Assembly: GCF_000208745.1 (NCBI RefSeq)
Contig: NC_030857.1
Span: 15,176,232-15,240,231, forward strand
Length of the DNA: 64,000 nt
Direction: 5' to 3'
DNA from: Theobroma cacao
Taxonomy: Eukaryota; Streptophyta; Magnoliopsida; Malvales; Malvaceae
The position numbers were made by a program, and so were the translations under genes. This document shows, one piece after another, positions 40,853-53,435 of this stretch. Positions within the stretch are counted from its first letter, which is position 1. Every line of letters begins with the position of its first letter. A model generated the notes under the pieces. It searched no databases and was not told where the DNA came from. It was given only the letters and a program-made list of their open reading frames with translations.

Positions 40853-40861
40853 ATTATTTAA

Positions 40862-42986
40862 CACTTGAGCAAATTTTACCAAATTCTTCAAGTACTAAAA
40901 TACTCATTATTTTTTATTCTTTTTGGTTAGATTATACAATTAGCTTCTAACACCTAGGGTCCAACTTTGATTTGTTTTTTCCAATAGCGGTGAGGCAATG
41001 GTAGTGGTTGTTAGTGGGGCAAGCCAACTTAGAAAGATCAAAATTGCCAACCGTTATTTATTTAAATTTGAGCTTTTTTTCGATAAAACTATATGTCTAG
41101 TTTTATGCTTCATATTTGTTTTTCAAAATTTGAAATTGTGATGATTTCGTAATATTGAAAAAAGGTAACGATAAAAATGAAAATAGCATGTCCACGAGAA
41201 AATACGTCACCTTAATCAAATGTCATATGAGAATAAATACTAAAGAAAATTTCAAAACCATTTACGATTAAATTGATATTATTAATGTTAAAAAATATAA
41301 AAACTTAATTTTAATAAATTATTATACAAAAACAAAAAACAATTGTATGATTTATTATTGTTGTTTAAACATTCCTTTACCTCAACCTCTATCAAATTTA
41401 CATTAATCCATAAGAGATTTTCCCAATTTATTGTAAAGAAAATATTGCTCTTATGAACATCAATTTATAATACTGTCAATGAAAATAATACGCATCAACT
41501 TTTAAATCCAACAAAAAAAAAATATCTTAAGGAGAAAACTAACAATCTCCAAATTACAAATTAATGAATGAGAATTACAAAGAGTGGAAGAGATCATAAG
41601 CAAATTATGAAGGAAGGACTGTAATTATCCACGCAAGAGATTAGTAGAAGGAAGAAATGATCATTAGCAACGCGCTCACTGAAAAACCACGTTGGCTGTT
41701 TGATTTCGTCCTGCAATGTTCATATTCATATGCCAAAAGCATGCACAAATTTACTTTTACAGTTCCATGATCATTGATCCAATTAGCAAACAGATGGCAA
41801 CCCACAAACTTTAGACTTTGGTGCAAAGCCAGGTTCCATAAGAGCTTCAATAATTTCATTTCCACCTTCTATGGAACACTACATGAGCATAAACCAACAG
41901 TGTACAATTGCATGAAAACGCAGAACTCACGCCTCAATCGATAGATAACCCAAAACTGGCATCAACAACTTTAATCTAACACAAAAGGAGAGCTATAGTT
42001 ACATGCATAGTATTAAGAATATTATACCTTTTGTCTTTAGAGTCGAAATTATCAAGGCACAATTTCAATCCTCTACACCAAACTCAAGTTGTTGCGAACC
42101 ACAAATGATCTAATTATACAACCTCCAATGGTAATCCATGCAAATGGCAATTGCAAATAACTCTAAAGGAAATTTGGCTTATACTTGCAGAATCTAGTAT
42201 TAGTTAAGAGAGAGACAATCAGACCTTTTCTTTTTACTAAAAGAAATCAAAACACAGTCAAGATCCGAGAGGAACATCAATTGACAACAAGGAGACTAAT
42301 TTTCCAGGCTAAATACAATTCACAAACCAAGATAATATGGTTGTTCTTAACAAGATAAATGTTGTTTATAAATAGCATTTTTCCTTTTAGGATTTAGGAT
42401 AATGTGAGCAATCTTTAAAATATGTAAAAGGTAAGAGTTTGAGGTATTCAAATAAGGAATAGATAAAAGGACTTGTGGCCAAGTTAAGACTTGATTGAAT
42501 TGCCCTATGAAGTCTTCTATTCTTATTTATAGCTCCGTTTTTTCATGGACTAGACACCTTTTGTAGAACTTCAAAATACACAAAATGCACTAGGATATCT
42601 ATAGCAATTTCAGATCCAAAACGTTCTATAACCTTAAACAAATTAACTAGGATACTGATATAATGTATATCTCTTTAAAGAATGAATTAACATGAAATTG
42701 ATAAACATGTCAAACAAAGGAAGAAGTCCATTCAAACAATTTAAATTTCACCATCATTAAGGATACTTTTATTTCTTCTCTCATTAATTTGTACAGAATT
42801 CATCAAGAGTTCTTCACCAAAATTAAAAATCAATCCCAAAAATAGTTCATGACAAAGAACATAAAATAACATGCCCTTGAATTGCAAGGTGATAATATTT
42901 ACATTTTGCTAACTCAGATACTTAGAGATTTATCATGAAAAATAGAAATCAAGAAAAGTTAAACAACCAACCTTTTCATAGCTACT
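40862..42986. other. intergenic DNA, no gene seen
   Basis: AT-rich on the left; the right part would include the 3' untranslated region of the minus-strand V-ATPase assembly factor gene. Short open frames here are not recognisable. Confidence 0.45.
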
Positions 42987-43984
42987 CTATTGATTTTTCT
43001 TCAATCTCGAAGTTGAGGATGATGATTTGAAGTCAGGATTCGAAGTTCTGATAATGAATAAAAGTGTTTCAAGCAGCATACCAAGAACCAATCCTAGAAT
43101 ACCTCCAGCGGCATTCTGAGAATAAAAAACCAAGCATCACCAAATTCAGTACAAAATAATTAAAAGCACCCAGACAGCTATTTATAAATTTGAGAATGGG
43201 ATTTTGAAGATACCATGGTAGAATTGTGGTTAAACAATGCTCTGAATGCAAAATATCCGCCCAAATACCCAGTAAACATTATCAGTGAAACATGTAAACC
43301 TGTTTGTGCATACATCATCGAAAGCATAAATGTGAGAAAAGATCTTGCAATTGGGAAAAAACATATTATTTAAACTTCCTTTTCTTACCGTTTGATCGTT
43401 CTTTTTTCTACTTACAATTTATTTTCAGAAATTAAAAGGCAAAATATTCTCAAAGAAAACTACTAACCAAAGCCAAGCTGATCCTTATAATTAGAGAAAG
43501 GTTCATTCAAATCCTTCTTCGGCGTGATATCTTTAACAAGGTCTTCATACTCTTTCCTCTCCGCTATTTCTTTAAGCTTCCTTAATCTTTGCTTCAATTC
43601 TTCGCTCTATCGATTCAAACAAAAAAAACAACACCACCAACTTAATTTCACGGTTAATAAGAAAATGCAACCAAAAACATACCTAGAAAGTTGAAAACTA
43701 AATCATGATTCATTTACCTTCTCTCTCAGTTTAGGGCTGGTGAAAACAAAATCAGATCCGGAGAACAATGAAATCAATTTGGGTCTTGTGCCAACATCTG
43801 ACCCGATCCATATACTTCGGATCGGCTTGTACGGTGCATTGGTTCGTGAGGAAAGAGTGAGAGCGAGTTGTCGAAACTCTTGAGAAAGGCATGGATCATT
43901 TGACGCTGAGAGAAGAAACAAGCGAATGGATTCGGTCACGGTGATCACAAGTTCGGGCTGGCTCTGCGTGTCGCCGAAACTCAT
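42987..43984 (-). CDS. Vma12/TMEM199-type V-ATPase assembly factor
   Basis: Four exons: 43718-43984, 43468-43606, 43214-43299, 42987-43115, all GT-AG and in frame, giving 206 residues. It resembles the ER-based factor for V-ATPase assembly (Vma12 family), which helps build the membrane sector of the vacuolar proton pump in the endoplasmic reticulum. Residues ~90-135 form a charged helix (EELKQRLRKLKEIAERKEYEDLVKDI) ahead of a loop. Two hydrophobic segments follow in exons 3 and 4 (HVSLIMFTGYLGGYFAFRAL and AAGGILGLVLGMLLETLLFI), as in the family's two-helix hairpin. The C-terminus is Ser/Lys-rich and cytosolic in related proteins. The frame is open further upstream (to 44068), so an earlier Met is possible; the chosen start gives the usual length. 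Family assignment is from pattern memory. Confidence 0.8.
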
Positions 43985-46211
43985 TCTTCTTAATTTGCTG
44001 CAAAGGAGAGGGAGGGAGAAGCGTCTCTGATATGGTAAAGCTTCCCGAAAAAGGAAAATTGTAAACAAATAAAAAGTCCAATCATAAACGGCACAGTTTT
44101 AACTAAGATGCATAAAATTAAACCAGATCAATGATCCGATCAAACCAAATGAAATTTCGATAAAAACAAATCCGATCCAATTAGTCTATTCAGCGTATCA
44201 ATCCTACAAATTTGATCCAATCGATTTATTTAATTGATTCTCGGTTATAAATTTTTTTATCAAATCGACTAAAAAACTTAACTTAATATTATATATTATA
44301 CACTTATATAAAATACATATTTACCATTTACTACTTACTTAGTTGCTATTAGAATTAATTTTATTATTTTTACTATGTTAAATTTTGAATATTAGAATTT
44401 CGAATTTAAAACTCTTAAATGTTAATTTTATGACTTACGTAAAAAGACAAAGATTGTCTTGACTCTTGTGATTATAAATATTAATTTTAAGATATTGATG
44501 TTATTAATGTCAAATATTATGATTTATATGAGTCAAAGGGTAATTGTTATGTTTTCTTTACACTTAGATTATTAATATATTTTATAATTCTGAATGAAAT
44601 TTATAAATTTCAATATCGCAATTTACAAAAGACAAGAGTGACAATTTCTACTTTCTTTTAGTCCAAAGTCGAACTAATCAAATCAATTCAATTTTTGATC
44701 GATTCAATTCTCTTTTTAAATTTGGTTGGTTCAATCCTTTTTCAAAAAATTAAATCCCTTTGATCCTTAATTATGACGAATTGAACCAACCAACCGATGA
44801 ATTGTCCATCCCTAATTTTACTTTAGAGAGGAAAAACCAGATAACAAAAGAACATGGGAAAGAAGTGTTTGGGCTAGCCTAAGGCCCAATTTAGCTAATT
44901 TGTGCTTAGTCAAGTATAAGCCCAACATTAATCTTATACTATAAAATAACATTTGATACATTAATGTATTATAAATTACATTTCATATTATATATTGTTA
45001 TATTTAATATAAAACTAGACAAATACTCGCGCTATGCAGCAGGTTTGAAAATTTTTATAAACACTTAGATGTTAAAAATTATGAACCGGTGATAAAAATT
45101 GTAAAAGTTGTTATTGATATAATCCTGCTAATTAATATTTGACATGTGTACAATTTGTCAATAAATGCACAAAAACTATCCTAATATGTACAAAAATTGT
45201 TCTCATTCTCAATGAGCAGAATATTATCCTAAAAAAAAAACAATAACCCTACTAATTAATATTCAACATATCTACAAATAACATCTATTACAAAATGTTA
45301 AAAAAATTGTTCGTATAAATCAATGAGCAAGCTGTTTGAAAAACAAAACAAAAGTATTGCGCATGCATCCGCAAGATATGGGAGTTCTAGAGGTACATGA
45401 TTCCCCTAGATGCTCTATTCAATATGGGGTTTTGGGATTTTCAAAATTACTGTAAAAATCTTAGCAGCCTAAAAAAACCTTTGATAGTAAGATAACAGTC
45501 AACAATATATCACAGAAAGCAAAGTGGCACATAGATCCATACATCATGTTAATTTATTTTGAAAGGAGAAGACTCAAAGAGCAGGACTAGCCAATTCCGA
45601 AAAATTACATGTACTATGTAATCATTTTTGTCAAGGAAACCTAAGTATGGTAGTCCCTGATCTAATACACCATCCACCATCAATATTACTTATCTCTTAA
45701 CCAATAACACAGTGACAATTAGGATAAAAGCTCTAAAGACTGAAAAAGCTATGTTGGTGGTGATGAAATAAATCTTAACAAAAAGGATGCCTCTTTTATT
45801 TTATTCCTAATTAGATTATCTATTAATTGTTGCTATTGAAGAGAGAAGCAATTACACAGTTAAACTAGCAAAGTAGAAATAAAGAAAATTGAAACCAAAA
45901 TTTTTATGAAAAAGAGAATTTGAAAGCAGGAACCTAACTACAAAATCTTCTACACCAAGGTTTTGATACAATAGCTAATAGTAATGTCTAAGTCCAACCA
46001 TTCACAGCATTAGCTTTACGCTAGTGTCATAGAAAGGTTTGGTTCATTCTCAGTGTGAATTGTAGAGAGGCAATAACAGTTTACTTGCACAACAGGTAAC
46101 CAATCATAAATGTAATTAGTAATTTTTTAGCCTCCATACTGATCCAAGTGGCCATTATTTTACTTTACGCTCAAGGAATGTTCATTTTTCATACTTTTGG
46201 CATGTAGATTG
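43985..46211. other. intergenic DNA, no gene seen
   Basis: The left part should hold the promoter of the V-ATPase assembly gene. From about 44100 to 44820 there are many GATCCGATC/ATTGAACCAACC words, and the right edge reads CCATCCCTA, like the end of a hAT-type element, but I could not find a matching left end. The right part has no recognisable coding content and leads into the LTR element. Confidence 0.4.
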
Positions 46212-46216
46212 CCCGC

Positions 46217-47140
46217 TGTAAAGAGGGTTCTTGTGATAGGGAGAGGAAACGTTGCAAACAAGTAAAATGATGTGCCAGAGGTGACAGAGAGGAAGATTGA
46301 AGCAGTTCCTGAAGTACTAAATGCTGTGACAGGTGGAAGACAATAAGAAAAGACTTAAAGAGACTTAGAGAGTACAAGATAATTAGAGAGAGAAGCTCTC
46401 AAGTTGAGAATGTGTTAACTTGAAGGGGGAGAGAAGAGTCCTCCCAATGAGGCTCTATATATAGTGCTAAAAGTGACGGTTACATAAAAATAGGCTTTAA
46501 TACGCCTAATGAATGACATTATTATGAAGAATATTAATTAAAGTAACCGTTACTGTAATTAGATGTAGTAAGACTTGTTCTCAAGTAAAGGTAATAGAAA
46601 AGAGGTGTACAAGAATAGGTACAAGAGAAGAAGCTGTACGAGAATAGGTACAAGAGAATAAGCTGTACATGAATAAGTATATGAGAACAAGATAAGAGGG
46701 TGAAACACTTGTACTTCAAGAAAGGGTTAAGAGGAAGACCTCTTAACTACCTCCATATCTGAGCCACCAAGCCAAACTCTCTGAAACATCCCAAGATGAA
46801 AGTAACCCATGAACCCTGCCACTTATTCTGAGTTACTTTCACTGTCATCCAAGTGAAGCGGTTATTCTATTCAAAGTGGTTGTTCTACTTGTATTAGTTA
46901 TTCTATATGGAGTAATACTTTACTTTTTCTAATTGTTCTGCTTTAAGTAATACTTGAAGTAGCGCTTCACTTGTTCTGCGTGAAGTAGCGCTTCACTTGT
47001 TCTGCGTGAAGTAACGCTTCACTTGTTCTAGTTATTCTGCGTGAAGTAACACTTCACTTGTTCTGGTTGTTCTCTATATAATATTATGTTGTAACATAAT
47101 TCTTTAGAGTAACAGTATTAACCAAAATCTAGTATCTACA
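46217..47140 (-). repeat. LTR, 3' copy in element orientation
   Basis: This 924-bp repeat matches 53436-54458 end to end apart from scattered substitutions and one duplicated block there. Read on the minus strand it contains a TATATATAG TATA-like box (near 46451-46461). It also contains a short palindromic array (46954-47061). Confidence 0.92.
46954..47061. repeat. 26-bp tandem array of palindromic GTGAAGTARCGCTTCAC
   Basis: About four copies of a ~26-bp unit (TGAAGTAGCGCTTCACTTGT...) lie in tandem. Each holds a palindrome with arms GTGAAG and CTTCAC. The other LTR has a shorter, diverged version near 54296-54390. Confidence 0.8.
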
Positions 47141-48263
47141 TTTTGCCCCCTGCATAAGAATTCATTGTTAAAAATAATTCTTATGTATTAATTTAAAGTA
47201 TAATTTTTTTTGTACTATAACGTATTGTATTGTATTACTTTGAACAGTAATGCCTTGGGCAGTACTACTTTAGACAGTAACACCTTAGCCAGTAATACTT
47301 TAGGTAGTAACACATTACTGTCTTGTGTAAGGTGTACTACTAATTTTAATTAATTTTTTTTTATCAATATCTTTTGTAATATATGATTGATTATGCAATA
47401 ATATTTAATATCTTTCGTAATATTTGATTGTATTTTTTTTTTTTAATGTCAATATCTTTTGTAATATTTTATTGATTATGCAATAATATTTAATATCTTT
47501 TTCATAAAAACCTTGATTCTATGTGGCTTATAAATATCAAGTTATTACAAACAATTTTCTTCATTCAAATTTAAAGTAAAGCAAAAACAAATTTCAGAGC
47601 AAAGTCGATTCTTTTGCGGATCTTTTCAAGTAAGTAAGTTTTTTTTTTTTTTTATTAGTTGAATTTCTCATACTTGTTGCCCCCTGCATGAAATTTTTTT
47701 TTTATTAAAATATGAGGAAAGAGAAAAAAAAATTTCATGCATGAGATATTTTGATTATAAAAGAAAATCATAAAGTAAGAACATTTATGTTACCTTGGCT
47801 TTGTTTTAATCTTTTATTACTCTGACTCATTGCAAGGTAGCTGTGGTTTCTATTTGCTTTTTGAATCTTACAAATTGGAGTAATAGGCTTCTTAATTTAT
47901 TTATTATTATTTTTTAAGTATAATTTATTGTTTTTATTTTGACATATAGTGTTTAATAGAAAAGAGAAATATTAGAATAAAGAAATCAAGAAAAAAAAAT
48001 TAAAGTGAACGGCATGTTAGGAAGGAGAAATACTAGAATAAAGAAACAAACTAGTAAATGCATAAAAAGTTGGCAAAAGCTGCATGTCTTTCTTTTGTCT
48101 TTTGTTTGACTTTGACCCTTGTCTTTTGTTTTGCATAAAAGCTAACAAAACTGAACGGCATGTCTTTCTAATTTTTTTTTTATTATTTTACTTGGGCTTG
48201 TACTATGACTTTGACTTGTGTTATGCCTTGCTCTAGCTTTAAAGTAAAAACTTTTTAAGTGAA

Positions 48264-48402
48264 GCTCGCGGCATGTGCCGCGAGCAATTTTAAGTGAAGC
48301 TCGCGGCATGTGCCGCGAGCATTTTTAAGTGAAGCTCGCGGCACATTTTTAAGTGATTTGCCGCGAGCTCTTTTTAACAAAGCTCGCAGCAAGCGTTGCG
48401 AG
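48264..48402. repeat. array of GC-rich hairpins in the LTR element
   Basis: Four hairpins follow one another at 48264-48285, 48299-48320, 48334-48368 and 48382-48402. The first two have a perfect 10-bp stem (GCTCGCGGCA with TGCCGCGAGC) and a 2-base loop. The third has the same stem with a ~15-base loop. The fourth is weaker. Spacers are AT-rich (TTTTTAAGTGAA). They stand out sharply from the AT-rich surroundings and lie ~300 bp upstream of the PMD start. Confidence 0.9.
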
Positions 48403-48673
48403 TTCCTTAAATATTATATATATATTTAAAATGTTATATATATAATTTTTTTTTTTAAGTTTTACTTATTTATTATATATATTTATTTATATTGCATATA
48501 AAAATAATAATAATATAAAAATCTATAATTTTGATAAGTTTTATTGTTTTACTTTATGGTTGTGATTTTTTTTATGCATAATAAATAAGTAAAAATAAAA
48601 AAAATTATTACGTATGTATACTTATCTCTTTTTTCATGATCATGTTTGTAGGCAGCTTTTTCCATCATCCTCT

Positions 48674-51600
48674 ATGCCTAGGACGCGTGTCCCTCCGAAG
48701 ATCAATTATGGTGAGCCTGGAAGAGTTGCAACAAGGAAGAAAACCACTGCACATAAAAGGAAGAATAGTGATTCCAAATTAGTTGCTCCCAAGAAAATTA
48801 GAGTAGGAAAGAGTGGTGAAGTTCCTCCTGTTCTTGAAAATTGGGAAGATGAAATTATTAGAAAAATAAGAGAAGATCGTTTTTGGGGAGAAGTTCGTGC
48901 CAGACAGGTTAACGAACATCCCTCTAAGTCTGTTGGATATGATTGGAATCGTTTATTCTCAAAAGCACCTCCTCATAGAAGAAGTGGTATTCCAGGACCA
49001 TCTATTCTGAAATTCAGGTTTGAACGTGGTGAGTTTCCCCTTTCTGCTACTAAGTTAGGGTCCAATTCTCAATTTGTTCATGGTTGGGATGAATGGGTAA
49101 CTAAAGTATTGAAGAATCCTTCTTATGTTAAACTTCTCTCTTCTGCTGGGATACTTGATGCTATACGTATCACTTCTAAGCTCAATATTCGTAGAGAAAA
49201 AAGGATAAATGTGTGGCGTGCTATTCTTGCGAAGTGGAGCACGTTTTCTCATACTATGATTACTGCATGGGGGGAATTTACCTTCACTCTAGAAGATGTG
49301 TGTGTTCTCTTGGAACTTCCTTGTATAGGAAAGGATGATTTTCACTCTATTAAGCTTTCTGAAGAAGAGGTATGTACTCAAGACTTTCTTTGATCTACTT
49401 AAGAGTCTGAGTAAAACTTCGAAGGTTGCACGATTTTTCAATTGGATAAGGATTTTTTATAAAAAGTTCAATGCTAAAGGAATTGAGATTGATTCTCCTA
49501 AGTACCCAAACCATAAGTATGAGCTAGTAACTTTAATAATTTTTTGATTGGCACGACACGTACTCCCAAGGTGTCCAGATGATGGTATCTCCTCAGCAGT
49601 TGTTCCTTTAGCAATAAAAATTGTTAAGGGAATACGCTTTCCTCTTGCTCCACTGTATTTAGGATCCCTATATAAGAGATTAGACTTATACCAACTCAAA
49701 ACTATTGAGTCAGCTGGGCGTTACAAGGTTTTGACTTATGTGGATGTTTCCTTCATTCAGATGTGCTTATGGGAAAGGTTTGGCACTTGTGCTCCCATGC
49801 CTAATGCATATCCTTTTGCATCTTTTTCTATGAATAACCCTTTATCCAGAAACAACTATAGAGCTTGGGCATGGCATGATCGACTACAAAGGGGTAATGT
49901 TCTTGAAGTGATGGATGTTACAAAAGAATTCAATCTCAGACCTTATGTGCAGCCTATAAATGGATTTGGTGATCCTGCAATTTATTATGACCTTCATTCT
50001 CTACAGTCTAGAAGAATGAGCTCACGAGGTATTAACTTTTGTATATGGGTTCATAGTTCCCATTTACCTTCTATGATTGAGAGTTTTAGTTCTGGTGGAG
50101 ATAGAAACTTTCGTTCTGTTGAAGTGTATTCTCCTTATAGAGTGGCACGTCAATTTGGATTTGACCAACCAGCTCCACCTGACTCCTCTTCGCCTATCAA
50201 CTTTTATTCTTGCGTTTCTTCATTTCTCATGAAAGGACTTTCACTCCGTTCAGATAAACTGAAAAGTTGTACTGTCCCAGCTTTTGATAGAGTTGGTATC
50301 CACACTTCTGGATGGTTTGCTTATTGGATGGAGTGTGTTGAAGAATGGAGATATTTTATTGTTCCTTTGACTAATCCCAAAGCTTGTCTCTACACTTTTT
50401 TTATAAGTAACTCCGATGTATCCTTACGCTTGATTTCTCTCAAAAAGAAAAGAAATGTAAATGCAGAAAAAGATGATGTTCCTCGCGCTCTTACTCATCA
50501 AACAGAACATGTGCATCGAAAAGTAAGTTCATCTTTTACTTCTTCTTTTACTTTTTTTTTAAAATATTTTTTTTTTGTAGAGAGAAACAACTGTGAGAGT
50601 AGAACTTAAACTCGATTGAAGAGGAAGAAACTTTTGAAGCTGAGACTGAGGAAGAATCATGTGACTCTGAACGTAGTGATGAATTTGATAATGAGTCTGT
50701 TGATGTTGATGAAGCTAAAAATGAGAGTGAGCTAGCCCCTTTTGATGATTTAATTGATTTGAATGTTCTATTTCCAAATCATGTTCAGAGCTTTATTCCC
50801 CAAGTTATTCAAGATGAGGCTATTCTTAATACCGAGGTTGTTCCTAACACTGAGGTTATTTCTGCTATTGAGATTGTACCTGATGTTAGAGTTGATGCTG
50901 GAGCTATTCTTGATGTTGTCATCAATAATGTCGGAGCAACTTCCAATATTGAGGTTGTTCATGATGTTGGAGTTGTTACTAATGATGCTAGAGCTACTCC
51001 GATTAATTCTCGTGCTTCTTCCNGTGAGAGTAGAACTTAAACTCGATTGAAGAGGAAGAAACTTTTGAAGCTGAGACTGAGGAAGAATCATGTGACTCTG
51101 AACGTAGTGATGAATTTGATGATAAGTCTGTTAATGTTGATGAAGCTGAAAGTGAAGGTGAGCTAGCCCCTTTTGATGATGTCCTTGATTTGGATGTTCT
51201 ATTTTCAAATCATGTTCAGAGCTTTATTCCCCAAGTTATTCAAGATGAGGCTATTCTTAATACCGAGGTTGTTCCTAACACTGAGGTTATTTCTGCTGTT
51301 GAGATTGTACCTGATGTTAGAGTTGATGTTGGAGCTATTCTTGATGTTGTCATCAATAATGTCGGAGCAACTTCCAACATTGAGGTTGTTCATGATGTTG
51401 GAGTTGTTACTAATGATGCTAGAGCTACTCCGTTTAATTATCGTGCTTCTTCCTCCCCAGTACCAGAACACAAAGATGCAAGTAGTGCTTCTGGCACTCA
51501 AATAACACATACTAAACAAAGTGGTAAGAAAGTTGACTTCCATGGCTTTCAAGTTTCATTGGAGTATGTGGCATACTTGGAGCATGTTTTCAATATAGAA

Positions 51601-51946
51601 AGAGTTTTGGAGTACCTCCCTTGTAAAGAACGTAGACATCATTTGCTTAATGATGGAAGTGTTGGGTAGAGCTTTAGCCATTTCCCATGCTCCACTAATG
51701 AGTACTTCACCAGAGGAATTGCAACAGATGTTACAGGATTTCGATGATGCTTGTAACTTTGGATTCAAGCTTGAATGCCTCAATGATTGTAGATCTAAAG
51801 CCAAGATTTTTCTCAACAAGTCTTTCTTGGAGAATGAGTTAGAAGACATTGCAGCGAAGATAGCTTCACTGAAAAAACGTGAAGCTGAAGTACAAGAACA
51901 ATTAGTTGTATTTGCCAATAATAACTCTTCTCTATGGAGTATGTAA
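48674..51946 (+). pseudogene. plant mobile domain (PMD) gene carried antisense in the LTR element
   Basis: From ATG 48674 the frame runs MPRTRVPPK... through a basic N-terminus into a plant mobile domain (aminotransferase-like) with the typical WGEFTFTLEDVCVLLELPCIG block. A one-base shift near 49370 moves the frame to KKRYVLKTFFDLLKSLSKTS. A TGA at 49545-49547 breaks it again, and it resumes with LARHVLPRCPDDGISSAV to about 50524. A canonical GT-AG intron then lies at about 50525-50580. An acidic, Val/Asp-rich repeat region follows, duplicated around the N at 51023. The end has a coiled-coil-like tail (ELEDIAAKIASLKKREAEVQ), also frameshifted near 51660. PMD proteins such as MAIN and MAIL1 act in plant gene and transposon silencing; transposon-borne copies are known. 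This copy is decayed. Confidence 0.8.
50593..51453. repeat. two 430-bp copies joined at a single N
   Basis: Positions 50593-51022 and 51024-51453 are two versions of the same 430 bp, equal in length and differing by scattered substitutions. The only base between them is N at 51023. This may be a real tandem duplication but looks like an assembly seam. Confidence 0.85.
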
Positions 51947-52189
51947 TTGACTAGTCTTTTGCTTTTCTTTTACTCTTTTTGAAAGCTCATTTGAGCTAGT
52001 ACTCCGCTATTGATATATCATATTTCTTTTTCTTTTGCAATAATAATAATGCTATACGCTTGTTGCGTAGGTGTTTACATTTCATATTATTGTATGTGGC
52101 CAAAAAGAAACTCTCAACTTTTCATCAAGGAGATTAACTCTAACTTGATATGAATGAGGTTAATTCAACCCTTAAAATAAGTAAGCGTA

Positions 52190-52560
52190 AGAGCTGCGGC
52201 CAATTTGTGAGTAATAAGCTAGGGCCAAGAAATGAGCGATAAAGCTAGCGCCCAATAGCATAACATCATTACAGCCAAATTATGAGCGATAAAACTAGCG
52301 GCTAGAATGTGAATAATAAATTATGGTCAAAGAATAAACGATAAAGCTTGCGACCAAAAGTATAATATCATTGCAGCCAAAATATGAGCGGTAAAGCTTG
52401 CGACTGAAGTAAGAATATCATTGCAGCCAAAATATGAACGGTAAAGCTTGCGACTGAAGTAAGAATAATGAACAATGGTCAAAGAATAAGCAATAAAGCT
52501 TGCGACCAATAGTATAATATAATTACAGCCAAAATATAAGCGATAAAGCTAGCGGTTGAA
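52190..52560. repeat. ~50-bp minisatellite
   Basis: About seven diverged units contain CAGCCAAAATATGAGCG and TAAAGCTTGCGAC or close variants. It lies between the PMD remnant and the gag remnant of the LTR element. No coding frame is conserved. Confidence 0.8.
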
Positions 52561-52679
52561 TATGAATTTTTTTTTAATGTCAAATTGCAATTCATAAAGC
52601 GATGAAGAGTTAAAGTCATAGAAATATCACACATGAGCAGGAAGCAAGTTGTTCTGGACCTTGTTGTTCTCAATCAACA

Positions 52680-53395
52680 ACTCTTCTACTTGCATTTTCT
52701 TATGAAATATTCCCTTTTAAAAAGGATCTCTTTTTTCTCTACCTTTTTCTTAAATTGCATTCACTGTTGAAGTATTCTTTCTATCGAAGCAAGTAGCTCT
52801 CTTTTGTTTGAGAACCGTATTATTGGTTCTTCTTGCCATTTCCATTAACGAAGTAAAAGTTGGAAGAGGTAAATTCTGCTAGTGTAGCCTACACTCGTCA
52901 AACTTTTTTTTTTGAATGCAAACCATCACCAACTCCTTCTCATCATAAAACTCTTGTATATCCAACACCCTTTCTCTAAAGTGTTAGATGTATTTCATGA
53001 GGTCTTCTTTGAACTTTTGATATTCTGTTCCCAAATCAAGGAGATTAACCTTCTCTTGAGTAGAGAAAAAGAACTCCTCCCTAAACATCCACATCGATTG
53101 TAGTTTCTCCATTTCCTTCATTCCCCTTAGTGTTTGTAACTAGAGGAATGACTTTGTCAGGTGCATTCTCATTAAAGTATACAGATTGAGCTTGAAAAAT
53201 GATGGAAGTGAAAGATGCAAGTTGAGATATGGTCTCCAACATCCGCCTATTGTTGTCTTCTAGCATTTGCATTCTCTCTTAAGAAGCCTCAATCATTTTC
53301 ATCAACTTTTGGATGTAGGTTGGAATAGATGTATCTTGGTTACTAAAGGAACTGTCTATTACTTCCAATAACGCAAAGTTTTTCTAGTAAGCTTT
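52680..53395 (-). pseudogene. decayed retrotransposon gag
   Basis: On the minus strand, just downstream of the primer-site word, broken frames read KMIEAS, then MQMLEDNNRRMLETISQLA, KEDLMKYI with a TAA, and HFRERVLDIQEFYDEKELVM. The last block resembles the central gag region of plant Ty3/Gypsy elements (a FRERALD...EEKELV pattern, from memory). Several stops and shifts make it non-functional. It is the only gene of retroviral type found in the element and supports the minus-strand orientation. Confidence 0.65.
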
Positions 53396-53435
53396 TACTT
53401 AATGTAATCACTCCTCCCTAGTGGAGTCGCCAAAA

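Noticed and set aside
44100..44825. A second hAT-type element with a CCATCCCTA end
   Set aside because: The right edge and word content fit, but no matching left end or target duplication was found.
49372..49386. A tiny GTATGT...AAG 'intron' explaining the PMD frame change
   Set aside because: It would be about 13 nt, far too short for splicing; a one-base frameshift in a decayed gene is simpler.
50763..51505. Long Leu- or Asn-rich open frames on both strands
   Set aside because: They are other-frame shadows of the acidic Val/Asp-rich PMD repeat region, present twice because of the 430-bp duplication.
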